Shown piece after piece: positions 1 through 11,800 of a DNA stretch of 64,000 bases. Each line of letters starts with the position of its first letter. Position 1 is the stretch's first letter. This DNA is from Agelas oroides (lineage: Eukaryota > Porifera > Demospongiae > Agelasida > Agelasidae). The position numbers were made by a program, and so were the translations under genes. Where the stretch lies: contig OX422194.1 of NCBI GenBank assembly GCA_949130485.1, forward strand, positions 1,714,641 to 1,778,640. The letters run 5' to 3'. The notes under the pieces were generated by a model. That model did no database searches. It saw only the letters and a list, made by a program, of their open reading frames with translations, and had not been told where the DNA came from.

Positions 1-1013
1 GTGCGTCAGTGCACCTACTAGGGTTTTGTAGATTTTAATGAAATTCTGGACATATTTAAGGACAAGAATCGTCAGATTCAGTTACAATACATTAAGCTAT
101 ACTTATGCTGTACTTTGTTATTGTGTTGTATACCCTATTGTAGCTGTTAGGCAATTATGACATCATAATTTCTCAGGGGGGGGGGGGATCCCAGTGCCCC
201 CCTATGAAACCCTGTTTCCTGTTTCTGACTTGAACAATTAGCACACATAAAGCCTCTTACATTACAAATTATTTCATATATATGTAACATGGTACCACAT
301 ATATACATGTATATGTAACATGGTACCACATATATACATGTATATATAACATGGTACCAAGGCAACATATAAGAATGTTGCTCATGTCTCTTCTCAACAG
401 TGATGTTGCCTAGGTAACAGGTCATATAATAGTTACGTATATCCCTCCCTGAGGGGTGGTCTTGCAGATTGATATCAGCTATTACATGGTGTGTACAGCT
501 TTCATGCCATTCAGGCTGCGTGTACCGTTCAGCTAGTCTCGGAACCAGACCCTTGCATGTGGAGGGTCTGGTTCCAAGATTACCATTCAGCCAGCTTTCA
601 GACAGTTGGGCTGCTTTCAAACTGTTCGGCCTGGTTTCTGAACGCGACCACTGAATTTGCTTTGTATAATTGAAAGTGGGCCAACCAGTTTAAAAACTGG
701 ATGACCAGTTTATAAACTGCCTGTTTACAAACTGGTCAAGTTTGCGATCAGTTCACGTGTACACTGCAATAATAATTTCTCAAATTGGGAATACGTATGA
801 AACTAGGTCTATTGAGTTAACTCTGTGGAACTACGTAAATGAAATAAACTAAAAGAAAAGTAATTCAAATTTTGCTAGGAGACCATAGAATGGGATAAAA
901 GCGAATCCACATGTGGAAGCTCAGCGCAGTAAACTAGTTCACTAAAATTTGCTGATCCTTAAATGGATTAGAATGAAAATGATGTATTCTGGAAGTCTTC
1001 CAGGGCAGTGATT
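1..1013. other. 3' flank of filamin, low-complexity and short repeats
   Basis: I see no gene here. The stretch holds a G run at about 177-187, a 2.3-copy tandem repeat of about 36 bp at 277-358 (unit contains ACATGGTACCACATATATAC), an inverted repeat at 539-585 and palindromic AAACTGG/CCAGTTT clusters at 683-750. Confidence 0.6.
539..585. repeat. Short inverted repeat (GGAACCAGACCCT arms)
   Basis: Arms TCTCGGAACCAGACCCT and AGGGTCTGGTTCCAAGA flank a 9-base loop. It resembles the dispersed TAGCCT...CCAGGCC foldback elements seen elsewhere in the window. Confidence 0.6.
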
Positions 1014-4000
1014 TCACTGGGTGATGACAGAGAAGGGGCTTCCAGCAAGGTGCTGTCCGTGCCACTTGACACTGATGATGGTCTCGCCTGGCTCAGGGAT
1101 GTCGTACGATACGCTGAAGGTGTAGTCACCGTTGTGCTTCACAGAGACAAATTCCACAGGAACGTAAGCACCCGAGGCACCAACTTCGAGCAGGCCACTC
1201 CCACCAGCATCTTTACAATCTACCGTGAAACTCCCAGGGTTTTCAAGTCCACTGACGATGCATTTTGAAGCATCTGGAGGTGGGCGTTCGCAGAGTACCT
1301 CAAACGGACTTCCAGGTATTTCTTTGTCTGCAAATTTGAGATGGACATGGTAGATGCCAGGCCTTGGCGCAATGTACGTGACATTGAAGAGCCCCTGAGA
1401 CGACTCCTTACAGTTGATTTCACAATCAGCAGGGCCAGAAATCTCCAGACCTAGGGCTCCTTCTCCTGCTTTTGTAGCATCCACAGTAAACTGAGCTTCT
1501 TCTTGGGCAATTGCCTTCTCCAGCCCAGGTCCAAATGCTCGCACAGCTTCAGGATCACATACTTCAACAAAGAATGGGCTTCCTTCCACCTCTTGACCGC
1601 TGAACTGGACATTCACGACGTAATTTCCAGCCTTGTCTGGTTTGTATTTGACCAACCACTTGTTAGGCTCAATTTCGGCAACAACGGTGTCAAGTTTCTC
1701 CCCATCGGGTGTTTGGATCTCGGTACTGAGGTCTCCAGGGCCAGCTTCAGTGGCGTCCACCGTGAATTCCGTCTCCTCACCAGCGAGGATTCCTGATTCA
1801 ATGCCAGGTCCTTCGATTTTTACCTTTGAGGGGTCGGACACGGGTACGGTCTTCTTGTCTCCGACTGGGAACCCACCATATGTTACTTGAACTTCAGTTT
1901 CAACAGCAGAGTGTGGGGTGTAGTTGATCTGGTAGTGGTTGTCGTCTACTTGTGTGACAAAAGACTCGACTGGCAATGCACCTTCTTCTAATGGCTGGAA
2001 TTCAATTCCAACTTCACCAGGGCCTGCATTTTCTGTAAATACATCAATAACGTTGTTCCCTTCTTTGATGGCACACTCCAAGCCAGGACCAGCAAGTTGG
2101 ACTGCATCAGGGTTGCAGATTGGTACTTGGAAGGGCGAACCTGGAATCTCTTCATCTGCAAACTTGGCTTCCAGGCAGTAGTATCCTGGCTCTACTGGTG
2201 TGTATTCCCCAGCAAGCACACCTTCTTTCTCAGTTGGTACAAGCTCAACAGGAAGTGCTTTACCATTTGGGTCTGTGATTTGGACTTCTACTGGAGCTGG
2301 ACCTGAGTTGCTGGTGTCGACGATTACTTGAGCTGGCTGTCCTGTTCTTGCACCCGCACCTGTAACCCCTGAGCCTGAAGCGATAACCTTGGTTGGATCA
2401 ATGACAGGAATGCTGAAGACAGAACCAGGTACATCGTCACCTGCGAATTTGACATCAAGTTTGTACTCTCCTGCCGTGTTTGGTGCAAATGTGAGCGTTG
2501 CTGTACCATCGTCATGATCATCGCAGTCAATTTCACATTGTGAGGGGCCGGTAAGCGAGAGAGAGAGACCACCACTTCCAGCTTCTGTTGTATCGACTTC
2601 CACCACAAGAGAGTCGTTCACCTTTCCGCCATCAAGGCCGGCTCCAGTGATTTTTACTTTGCTTGCATCTGCAAGGGAGAACTTCAGTGGACTCTCTTTC
2701 ACCTTATTGCCTGAGTATGTTACATCAAGTTGATAAGGTCCTGCCTTCTCTGGACTGTATGTCACCTGATAAACATCCTCTTCTGTGGGCTTAATCTCGA
2801 CAGCCTTGGCCTCTCCGTCTGGGGTGTAGACGGTAGCTTCTAAATTTCCAGGACCAGCTTCTGTGCAGTCTACTCCCCACTCAAGTGGATCCACGAATGA
2901 GATGATGGGGGCCTCTTCTTCAGCTTCCCCTGTTTTCTTTGCACCTGGCCCGGTAATCTTCACTTTGGTTGGATCGGTGACATTGACTTTGAATGGTGAT
3001 GCAGGGATAGAAGCATCGGCAAAGTACACATTGATGTTGTAGGTGCCAACTTTGCGGGGATTGTACACAGCGTTGTAAGTATCATCATTGTTGCTGGTGA
3101 TTTGTGGCTTAGCTGCTGCACGAATTGAACCTGCCCTTTGACGACCAAGACCACCCACTGGAGATCTGGTTGGACGGTGACTTGGGGATGTTGTGGGGGA
3201 GATTGGAGTTGGTGCTCGCCCGTGCCAGTATGGGCCATCCACTGCAACATCCACAGTCCCAGATCCAGCCGCTCTTGTGTCAATGATGAAATCACCTGCA
3301 TCACCAACCTTGACCCCATCGCATTCAAGGCCAGCACCATACGCACGGACTTTCGTGGCATCTGTCTCTGGCTCAAAGACTGGAGTGAAGGGACTACCTG
3401 GGATTGCCTCTTCTGCAAACTGGATATTAATCTTGTACTCACCAGGCTCCACAGGCAAATACTTAACTGTAGCCATACCATTGTCGTGGTCTTCAACATC
3501 AACCTGGGCCTCACAAGGCCCTTCAATCTGGAGGTTGAGGGCACCTTCTCCAGCGGTTTTCATGTCCAGGGTGAACTCTGTCCAGTCACCACAAATGCCT
3601 CCCTCCAAGCCCTGGCCGTAGGCTTTGACACGTGATGGGTCGGTCTTCCAATTGACGTGGACATCAAACGGGCTGTCTGGGATGGGCTCATCAGCAAAGT
3701 TGATTTCAATCTTGTAATCTCCAGCTTCGTCTGGGTCGACGTAGTATCGGTACTTCCTCAGACCCTCTTGCACTTGCTCTTCTTCCACGTTCTCCCCTCC
3801 TCCTGGACCATGGACTACCACCTGAGGCTCTCCTTCACCAGCTTTGCTGTAATCAACAAAGAACTCCGCCCACATGTCAGTGGTAAGACCGTCCTCCAGC
3901 CCTGGACCGTAAGCTTTGACTGCGCTTGCGTCTGTTGTGGGGCAAACTTTTACATGGAATGGGCTTTCAGGGATGGACACTCCTTCGTACTGTATATCTA

Positions 4001-5801
4001 TGACATACTCGCCAGGCTCGGCAGGTGTGTACTCACACTTCACTACATTGTTGGCTTGATCTTTGATTGTCACGGGAGTGTTGACTGGCCCTCCCATCCC
4101 AACATGGAGTTGACCTTCACCAGCCTTGCGCATGTCAACGGTAAAGTGTGTAAGAACACCGGATTTGTTTCCATCTTCAAGGCCAGGGCCGTATGCCTTC
4201 ACCTTGCTGGGATCAAAGATGTTCAGGCGAACTGGGGTATCAGGAATTGGTGCTTCACCAAAAGTGACATTCATCTTTTGCAGCCCAGGTGTGGTTGGGG
4301 TGTACTCAATTGTGAACGTATTGTCACCATGATCAGTCACGACAGGATTGACAGCATCAGCAAAGTCCTCTGCTGTCTGCTGCAATGTGCCTCGGTCTTG
4401 CACGATGCACTTGATCTCACCTGGGCCAGCCCCACGGGCATCAACCTGGTAAACTAGTGGCTGGTTCACTGGGAGGCACTCCCCAGCCATTCCGGGCCCA
4501 GTGATCTTGACTTTACTTGCATCAGTGATGGCAACAGGGAATGGACTGCCTGGGACATGTTGGCCAGCGAATGTAACATCTACAGTGTAGTCTCCAGGCT
4601 GCGAGGCTTGGTAGGTGTAGTTGTAGTTGTACGGGGCAGTTTCTACCTGAGATGGGACCTCTCCAGTAGGCCCGGTAATTTTCACTGCTACGTCACCGTG
4701 CCCAGCATCTTTTGTGCGAACTGTGAACTTTGCTGGTTCGTTCACACGCACACCTTGAGGCTTAAGGCCAGGCCCGAAGGCCTTGACCTTGCTTGGGTCA
4801 GTAGGTGGCTCCACTTGAACTTTGAACCTGCTTCCAGGTATGTGCTCCCCACCATACTTGATGGTGATCACATGCTCCCCACTGTTTTGGGGCGTGTACG
4901 TGAAATGGTGTACTTTGCGCTCAACCTCCTTGCCCTGTGACTCCAGAGTACCATGGGGGCCCTTGATATGAACTGAGAGGTCCCCACGACCAGCTCCCTT
5001 AGTGTACACCTTGAACCATGTCTCTTTCTTGATCTCAACATCCACACCTTCGATTCCTGGACCTTCTGCCTTACATTTGCTAGCGTCTGCTCTGTCAGCA
5101 CCGACTCTCACTCGGAAGGGGCTGTTCTGGATGTGGAGGCCTGCAAACGTAACTTCCACCTTGTACTGCCCTGCTTGCTGGGGAGTGTATTCAACATGGT
5201 ATTTGTCATCAGATTCCTTCTGAACTCCGAGATCCTCAGTTCCAATTGGGCCTTTGGGTCCTCGGACTGTAATGCCAAGTTTGCCCTGGCCGGCACCAGC
5301 AGTCTCCACCCAGAATTCTGTTGGCGAGGCAGCCCGAAGGTCGGCACCTTCTATCCCAGGACCATAGGCAACACAAGCTCCTACATTAGACCCGGGTGCC
5401 ACAAGAACTTGGTAGGGGCTATTGGCTGCATGCTCGCCATTGAAGAACACCGTCACTGTATACTCTCCTTCGACTGTTGGCACATAAGAGCAGCTGTAGG
5501 TGCCATCTTTCTTCTTCTCCACGATGCATTCAATTGGCCCCTCTGGACTCTCTACACTTGCTGTGGCCTTCCCTTGACCTGCCTTGCGACAGTCGATGGT
5601 AAACTCGGCCACCGCGGTGTCTGTATTAAGTCCTTCTCTCTCCACGCCCGGACCAAATACTTTCACTTTTGAGGGATCTCCTTTGCTTATGCTTTTGATT
5701 GGAGCACCGGGTTTGAGTTCTGCCTCCGGAAACTGTGAGAGGTAGGTCATCATGCTGAGCTCATCGACATTGGGGTTGACCATGTCTTCTGGTTGCAATA
5801 C
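1014..5801 (-). CDS. FLN: Filamin exon 4: end of CH2 and the whole 16-repeat rod
   Basis: One uninterrupted 4,788-base exon encodes about 1,595 residues. The acceptor is CTGCAG|GTATTGCAACC, so the reading starts VLQPEDMVNPNVDE and continues CH2 directly from exon 3. Sixteen Ig-like repeats of about 90-100 aa follow. Repeat 9 (about 3360-2980) holds an extra Ser/Pro/Thr/Arg segment (around PTPISPTTSPSHRPTRSPVG) between two of its strands. Repeat 16 is the last and ends SPFSVITQ before TGA, in the position of the dimerisation repeat of other filamins. No hinge of the vertebrate hinge-1 type is obvious apart from the repeat-9 insert. Confidence 0.95.
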   Translation of the reverse strand, partial: VLQPEDMVNPNVDELSMMTYLSQFPEAELKPGAPIKSISKGDPSKVKVFGPGVEREGLNTDTAVAEFTIDCRKAGQGKATASVESPEGPIECIVEKKKDGTYSCSYVPTVEGEYTVTVFFNGEHAANSPYQVLVAPGSNVGACVAYGPGIEGADLRAASPTEFWVETAGAGQGKLGITVRGPKGPIGTEDLGVQKESDDKYHVEYTPQQAGQYKVEVTFAGLHIQNSPFRVRVGADRADASKCKAEGPGIEGVDVEIKKETWFKVYTKGAGRGDLSVHIKGPHGTLESQGKEVERKVHHFTYTPQNSGEHVITIKYGGEHIPGSRFKVQVEPPTDPSKVKAFGPGLKPQGVRVNEPAKFTVRTKDAGHGDVAVKITGPTGEVPSQVETAPYNYNYTYQASQPGDYTVDVTFAGQHVPGSPFPVAITDASKVKITGPGMAGECLPVNQPLVYQVDARGAGPGEIKCIVQDRGTLQQTAEDFADAVNPVVTDHGDNTFTIEYTPTTPGLQKMNVTFGEAPIPDTPVRLNIFDPSKVKAYGPGLEDGNKSGVLTHFTVDMRKAGEGQLHVGMGGPVNTPVTIKDQANNVVKCEYTPAEPGEYVIDIQYEGVSIPESPFHVKVCPTTDASAVKAYGPGLEDGLTTDMWAEFFVDYSKAGEGEPQVVVHGPGGGENVEEEQVQEGLRKYRYYVDPDEAGDYKIEINFADEPIPDSPFDVHVNWKTDPSRVKAYGQGLEGGICGDWTEFTLDMKTAGEGALNLQIEGPCEAQVDVEDHDNGMATVKYLPVEPGEYKINIQFAEEAIPGSPFTPVFEPETDATKVRAYGAGLECDGVKVGDAGDFIIDTRAAGSGTVDVAVDGPYWHGRAPTPISPTTSPSHRPTRSPVGGLGRQRAGSIRAAAKPQITSNNDDTYNAVYNPRKVGTYNINVYFADASIPASPFKVNVTDPTKVKITGPGAKKTGEAEEEAPIISFVDPLEWGVDCTEAGPGNLEATVYTPDGEAKAVEIKPTEEDVYQVTYSPEKAGPYQLDVTYSGNKVKESPLKFSLADASKVKITGAGLDGGKVNDSLVVEVDTTEAGSGGLSLSLTGPSQCEIDCDDHDDGTATLTFAPNTAGEYKLDVKFAGDDVPGSVFSIPVIDPTKVIASGSGVTGAGARTGQPAQVIVDTSNSGPAPVEVQITDPNGKALPVELVPTEKEGVLAGEYTPVEPGYYCLEAKFADEEIPGSPFQVPICNPDAVQLAGPGLECAIKEGNNVIDVFTENAGPGEVGIEFQPLEEGALPVESFVTQVDDNHYQINYTPHSAVETEVQVTYGGFPVGDKKTVPVSDPSKVKIEGPGIESGILAGEETEFTVDATEAGPGDLSTEIQTPDGEKLDTVVAEIEPNKWLVKYKPDKAGNYVVNVQFSGQEVEGSPFFVEVCDPEAVRAFGPGLEKAIAQEEAQFTVDATKAGEGALGLEISGPADCEINCKESSQGLFNVTYIAPRPGIYHVHLKFADKEIPGSPFEVLCERPPPDASKCIVSGLENPGSFTVDCKDAGGSGLLEVGASGAYVPVEFVSVKHNGDYTFSVSYDIPEPGETIISVKWHGQHLAGSPFSVITQ

Positions 5802-8800
5802 CTGCAGTGGTATATATGGTAGAGGGGCACTGAGATGAGCAACAGTATTCTACCTCTCATACTTAGGCCTAGATGCCACAGAAAGGGGGAGGAAAGTTGA
5901 GCTAAGACATTTCAACATCTTGGGAATATTCATTGTCCCAATATTGTACAATACATCCTGTACAAATGTCCATATATCGAGTATCATAAATTATCATACG
6001 TGTATATGAATGTACAAGAGTTAATGGGGAAGCCTTGTTAGGTACTGCAGTTAATAATAGCTTTTACTACAAGTCACACATGAATCCAAAGCCATGCATC
6101 TGAACATGCAATGAAATGTCTGGCTCCTCCCTTGAGGGTAAAGCTTTTATAAGAAGCCACAAAAACTCTACTTCAGATAAATTTGCAGCACAAAATCCTG
6201 ATCTCTAAAGCCTTCTACTTCAGGTCTTGTAGCTAAGTAGCAGTAAACTTTGTTTTCCTAAAGCCTACTAACAAACCTTCTACCTGCGTATAGCACTGAA
6301 CTCTAAAGTGTTTGAGCCAAGGTAAACCTGCAGCACTAACCTCTTTGAGCATCTTGGGGTGCGGTTACTTTGCTCGGAATGTACAAGAGTTAATGGGGAA
6401 GCCTTGTTAGGTACTGCAGTTAATAATAGCTTTTACTACAAGTCAAAGCCATGCATCTGAACATGCAATGAAATCGGAATGAACACAGTTTTCTCTTGTT
6501 GAACACATTCTTTCTGAATTTGTCCATGACCTGGCTAGAATTAGTATACAGCATCTGGAACAGCCCAATCTAGCGATCTACACACAATCCCAATACCGTA
6601 AACTCTGGTTATTAAGCGCACCTTGCTATTAGGCGCATATTATTTATTAGGCACATGCCGTCTTCCTGGTACATGGCATCATTTATTTAGCGCATGTGCA
6701 AAATAAATAAAGTACACGATAGTGGCAAGAGATCGAGTGAATCCACGGCATCAAGAGCACGCAGAAAAAACTCGATGGTCATCCTGAAGTCAACCAAAGA
6801 AGAGCTACACAGGTTTTATCCGCTTCTGGCTAACACGAAGCTCGCAAGCCACACCCTTTGCGGCTTATGAGAGATTTCTAGCCTCCCTTTCTCGGGACCC
6901 ACGCATGGAGCCCCGCATGAATACACGATGGAACCAAACTACACTCTCTTTGAGGAGGATGGGATCTTCGATGATGCTCGCCAGGTGAGCATGTCTTACA
7001 ATCTACTGAACAGCGCCAGAGAGCTACGTATCATGTCAATACCTGTTGGGCGTGGCTTTAATTATTGAATCCTTTATTTAGCGCTTATCCTCTATTAGGC
7101 GCATGTTTGCTTACCACTTACGCTCATAAGCGCATGTGCTTATTAACCAGAGTCAACGGTATGTCAATACACACATTGTCCAAGCTCTAGAACAAAGCAT
7201 TGTGTGTTGTACATGTTGTCAAGGAATAAATTGAATTGGCCAAGCTAGCAATACTTGCCAGCAGTATTTAGGTCTAGCCTCGAACCTAGCTTTCTGTTCC
7301 AGATTTTCTTTCACAGCTTTGGAGAAATCTTTCTCCAAAGCTGTGAGACAAAATCTGGAACAGAAAGCCTGGGTTTAAGGCTAATTTAGGCTTGTTGCAG
7401 GAAATCTCTAAAAGCAATAGAATGCACATATGTGTTATGAAGACCATGTGTACTCATTGGCCAGCGCTTGAACCCAAGCAGCTTTATTATGACAGCTTGA
7501 TCCGAAAGTCAGCGCAATGGTGATTTACCTCTGGTTTCTCAAAGTGAGACAAGGTCATCATAGAGAGCAGAGGACAGCAAAGTCTCATGCCCAGACCTCA
7601 TCTAGCCTTGTACCCAGGCCATTCATTATAGAACGGCCTGGGTACGAGGCTAGACCTCATCCAGTGCGGATTACTTTCAGTATCACACCCAACAAAGTGG
7701 GATTGGTTTGGATATGGAAACAAGACTTGGGAAGACGAAGCTCGGTTTAAGTTAAGGCTATGCATGACAAATAAGCTATGCAGCTGTAATAGGAAATTCC
7801 CATTGCTAGTGTCATGATTGAGTGTGAAGCTTAGCATGTGTGTGGAGCACTTCATCCATTGTAGCTCTCTGGGTTGGATAAACGGCAGCTACGTAGTCAG
7901 CTAAGGAATGCTTTTGGCTACTGTCCAGTCAGTACACAAGAAACCTACTGCCTGACAACTGCACTCGACAATCTTTCACTCAGCTGGGAGGTGTGTACAT
8001 CAAGGTAGTCTCAGATGCTAATTGAAGGAATGCATTTCATTGTAGTTTGTACATGCGTTCTTCGTCACTGTAGTTTGTACATGTGTTCTTCGTCACTGTA
8101 GTTTGTACATGCGTTCTTCGTCACTGTAGTTTGTACATGCGTTCTTCGTCACTGTAGTTTGTACATGCGTTCTTCGTCACTGTAGTTTGTACATGCGTTC
8201 TTCGTCACTATACAGCATGCATTTGTGAGACGACAGTCAGTTGTTCCTATCCACATGGAAGTACATGCATAGCTACGTGGCTCACGGGGTATGTGCTCTA
8301 CAGAGCTCTAGTTCGTACATGCATTCTTCGAGCAGTAAGTTTTAAACATTCGAGATTCTAGTGCTTGGACAGACACTGCAAGAAAAAGTTCAAGATCACT
8401 TGGACCCAGTGGTGTAGCCAGGTCATTGGTATTGGCTGGGCACCTGCAGTACGCTAGCCCATTAGCCTCTAGGGAGTCTAACAACACTAGCGCTCGCGCA
8501 TGCTTCGCGTGAGATCACGTTACATGAGCGGGACGAACATGGTGCTTTGGCTGGGCACGGCCTTCGCTACGCCACTGCTTGGACCCATCTTCCCTTCTGT
8601 CTACCTAGGTAGACATTGATGCCATTCACATGACTAGATCTCTCAGGCCTCCCCCTCCATTTTGCACGGTAAGTGATCAAAAGCTGTATGGTGGTAAACG
8701 TCTGGGAACCAGGCTAACATCAAGAATGTCATACACACTTTCAAAACCACTTGTAATAAAACTACTAGACCTACACATCCTTAAATTAATTATACTACGA

Positions 8801-11800
8801 GAAATTAAAAACTGCATGGAGCCGATGCTAATGTAATTCTACTAAAGGTGTATTGACGTAGCCTCTACCCACACACCACAAAGCAGTTGCAAAGAACCAA
8901 CAACAATCCTCTGCATGCCAAAACCAATTAGATGTTACATTCAAAACAGCTGTATCAATTCACTCCCACAGAGTTGTTAGAGTTGGAGGGGTACTGCATT
9001 CAATTTAAACAATAGTATCTGACCTGAAGCTTTCAGCAACAGGGATAGTTGAAGCTGAGGTACTTTTCAGGCAGGAGGCTGATATTATGATAAGGGTTGT
9101 GAAGAAGTTTATCGTTTGTGTTAAGTGACGAGGAGGTTGTTTTAGAAACACTCTTGTAGCATCTTGGGTTACAATGCTGTCTGCTATATATTAGAGCATG
9201 CAAGAAAATAGCTCCACTCAATCTTACTTGATGATGTTGTTTTTTGTTGAGAGAGTGAGAAATAAATCCACGGAAAAAATCCGGGATCCAGCTGGGATTC
9301 GAACCCAAGACCTTCTGAATACTAGTCAGACACTCTTACCATTAAGCCACTCGGACCCCTGGCAGAGGAGCGGAAGACAAGCTACATAAGCAGCATTGCC
9401 TAGAGGCCTCAGCCGAATTCCAACTGATTCTCACTCTCTCATTCATGATTGCCTACTGTCACTTACAGTAAGAAACATCAAGCTTCTCAATCTTACTTAT
9501 CAGACCAATGGATCGTACATCCATACTATGAATAATTATACTGGCTAAAGTACTGGGTGGGTGAATGGGTGTGGTGGGGGGGGGGGGGGGGGTTTAGTCC
9601 TATTTCTACACATGAACAATACATTGCTATATAGATATGTACATATAGATGGTTTTCATTGGGCGTGACTTCACTTCCGGAGGACAAGAGTCAGGGTGTG
9701 CAGTTGTGTGCAAAATACAGACAAGGAAGCGCTACAGCGAGCCTTTACCATTAGTGGCGAAAGATTAAAAAAGATGCTTCTCTCAAGGTGAAAGGTCTGC
9801 TGTACAGCTGCCTCGTTATCGTATGTTTACCCTCCAGAAGCAAGACGCTTAATAACACTGTCATTGGTAAACCATGCATCTATGGAGCTCATGGGACTGA
9901 ATTCCATATACAATCCTGAGCTGCCATCTTGGTGTACAACACATCAATGTATGTGACTGAAAACCTCCCACAGGTAAGTATTTACACAGCTGCATAGCAG
10001 TGGTATTTTGTCTAATTAGAAGCAGTTCGCCATAGAAACTACTATCTTCTTGTGCACCAACATGGCAGCTGCTTTCCGTTTCCCTTCATAGTCTTGAAGA
10101 TGATGATGTCACATGAAAAAACTCTATACGTGCGTACATGTGTGCCTGCGTGCATGCATGTACACATACAAAGCGTGTGTCCAAGACACATTGGCATATC
10201 CACATTTACACACACACACACCTGTGGAATTCCCAGCCAGTCTTCAGCCAGCTTCATGGCATGGGAAGCATTCTCGAGAGCATTCTGAGGCTCCATGGTG
10301 CTGGCCTCAGGACAGAGCCCTGGAGCGATGGAATCCACAAGAGAAGCGACCAATGTTCCATCATTCCAGTCTGTTGTCATATTTGTGAAGGGTTTGTCAG
10401 GGAGTTTTTCCTGTGTGAATGTGTGAATGAGGGGAAGACAGGGGAGGAGGAGGAGGAGGAAGAGAAAGGGGGAGGGGGGGGAAGGAGAGGAAAGAGGAGA
10501 AGGGGAGGAGGGAGGAGAAGGGGAGGAGGGAGGTGGAAGGGGAAGAGGAGGATGGAGGAAGCAGGAAGAGAGTAAAGAAATGTTGGTTAAAAGCTACAGG
10601 GGATGATCCCTATCAGGTTGTGGGGTGAGGGTATCAGTACAAATCTAGTGATACTTGATCACTGCAGGAACTAAAGACTCCACAGGATGTTGTTGGTATG
10701 TGGTATGCATACAAAATATGCATACACTTTAAACTGAGTGGGAGTATAATCTGTTTGAAACACAACCAGTGTACATCTACACATCATTATGTATCACAAT
10801 TACATTTTCAAATGGACAATTTGAGTCCTTAGTAACTGTAGAATGCAACACTTACTACTAAAGGGAGAAGAAAGACGAGATGGCTAGAAAAGTGGGAAGA
10901 AAGGAAAGGGATCGAAAGGAGTGAAATGTGAGTGAGTGGGTGAGGGAGTCAGCTGGGCAGCACAAAGGTCTGAGCAACCGTTATTCAATTGGTACAGTCA
11001 TTACATGCCCCTTGTCCTTTGCATTTAGGCAACCAACCATGTAATTCTTGCACATTTCATCCCCACATCCCACAAACTGCCTAACACAAAAATAAACCAG
11101 CTGTGACAATGATAAAAATTGGCCTCATTCCGAGGCAGAGGGGACCTGGGAACAAGGCTGAGAGCAAAGATAGTGAAAACCACTCAAGTACAAAGTACAT
11201 GTACAATCTAGACATCAACACAGCCTCTCTGAAAACTAGCCATGCATGTGCTGAAATCCTGGCTGGATCCAGCTCTGTGATCACTATCAGTGCTATAGAT
11301 ACAAAGGCCATTTGCTGCTGTTTACTGCTAACATGGGCACTGCTTCAATTGCAGGTTCACAATGTGCAGCTATTGTTTATTGGTCATGCCATTTACATTG
11401 CTGTTTTTGATCTGTATTGTGTGCAAGTTTCTGGGTTTCCACCCACAGGGTGTGGTATGTACTGGTAATGGTCTCATGTTCATGTGTACCCAGTCTTGTG
11501 CCCATGTGTACCCAGTCTCGTGCCCATGTGTACCTAGTCTCGTGCCCATGTGTACCTAGTCTCGTGCCCATGTGTACTTAGTCTCGTGCCCATGTGTACC
11601 CAGTCTCGTGCCCGTGTGTACCTAGTCTAGTGCCCATGTGTACCTAGTCTCGTGCCCGTGTGTACCCAGTCTCGTGCCCATGTGTACCTAGTCTCATGCC
11701 CATGTGTACCTAGTCTAGTGCCCATGTGTACCTAGTCTAGTGCCCATGTGTACCCAGTCTCGTGCCCGTGTGTACCCAGTCTCGTGCCCATCTGTACCCA

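Larger units (their letters stand above)
5802..10221. other. FLN: Filamin intron 3, filled with mobile-element debris
   Basis: No coding segment is supported in this 4.4-kb intron. It holds a duplicated block (6014-6116 and 6379-6473), a TIR element (6595-7161), hairpins (7276-7381, 7602-7655), a 28-bp minisatellite (8042-8209), a hAT-like MITE (8407-8577), a foldback fragment (8585-8720), a tRNA-like sequence (9285-9361) and a G run (about 9570-9594). Confidence 0.7.

Noticed and set aside
3657-4457. 266-codon plus-strand frame opposite filamin
   Set aside because: It is the antisense shadow of a well-supported filamin coding exon.
10138-10575. 145-codon plus-strand frame
   Set aside because: It is antisense to filamin exon 3 and then runs into a GGA tract.
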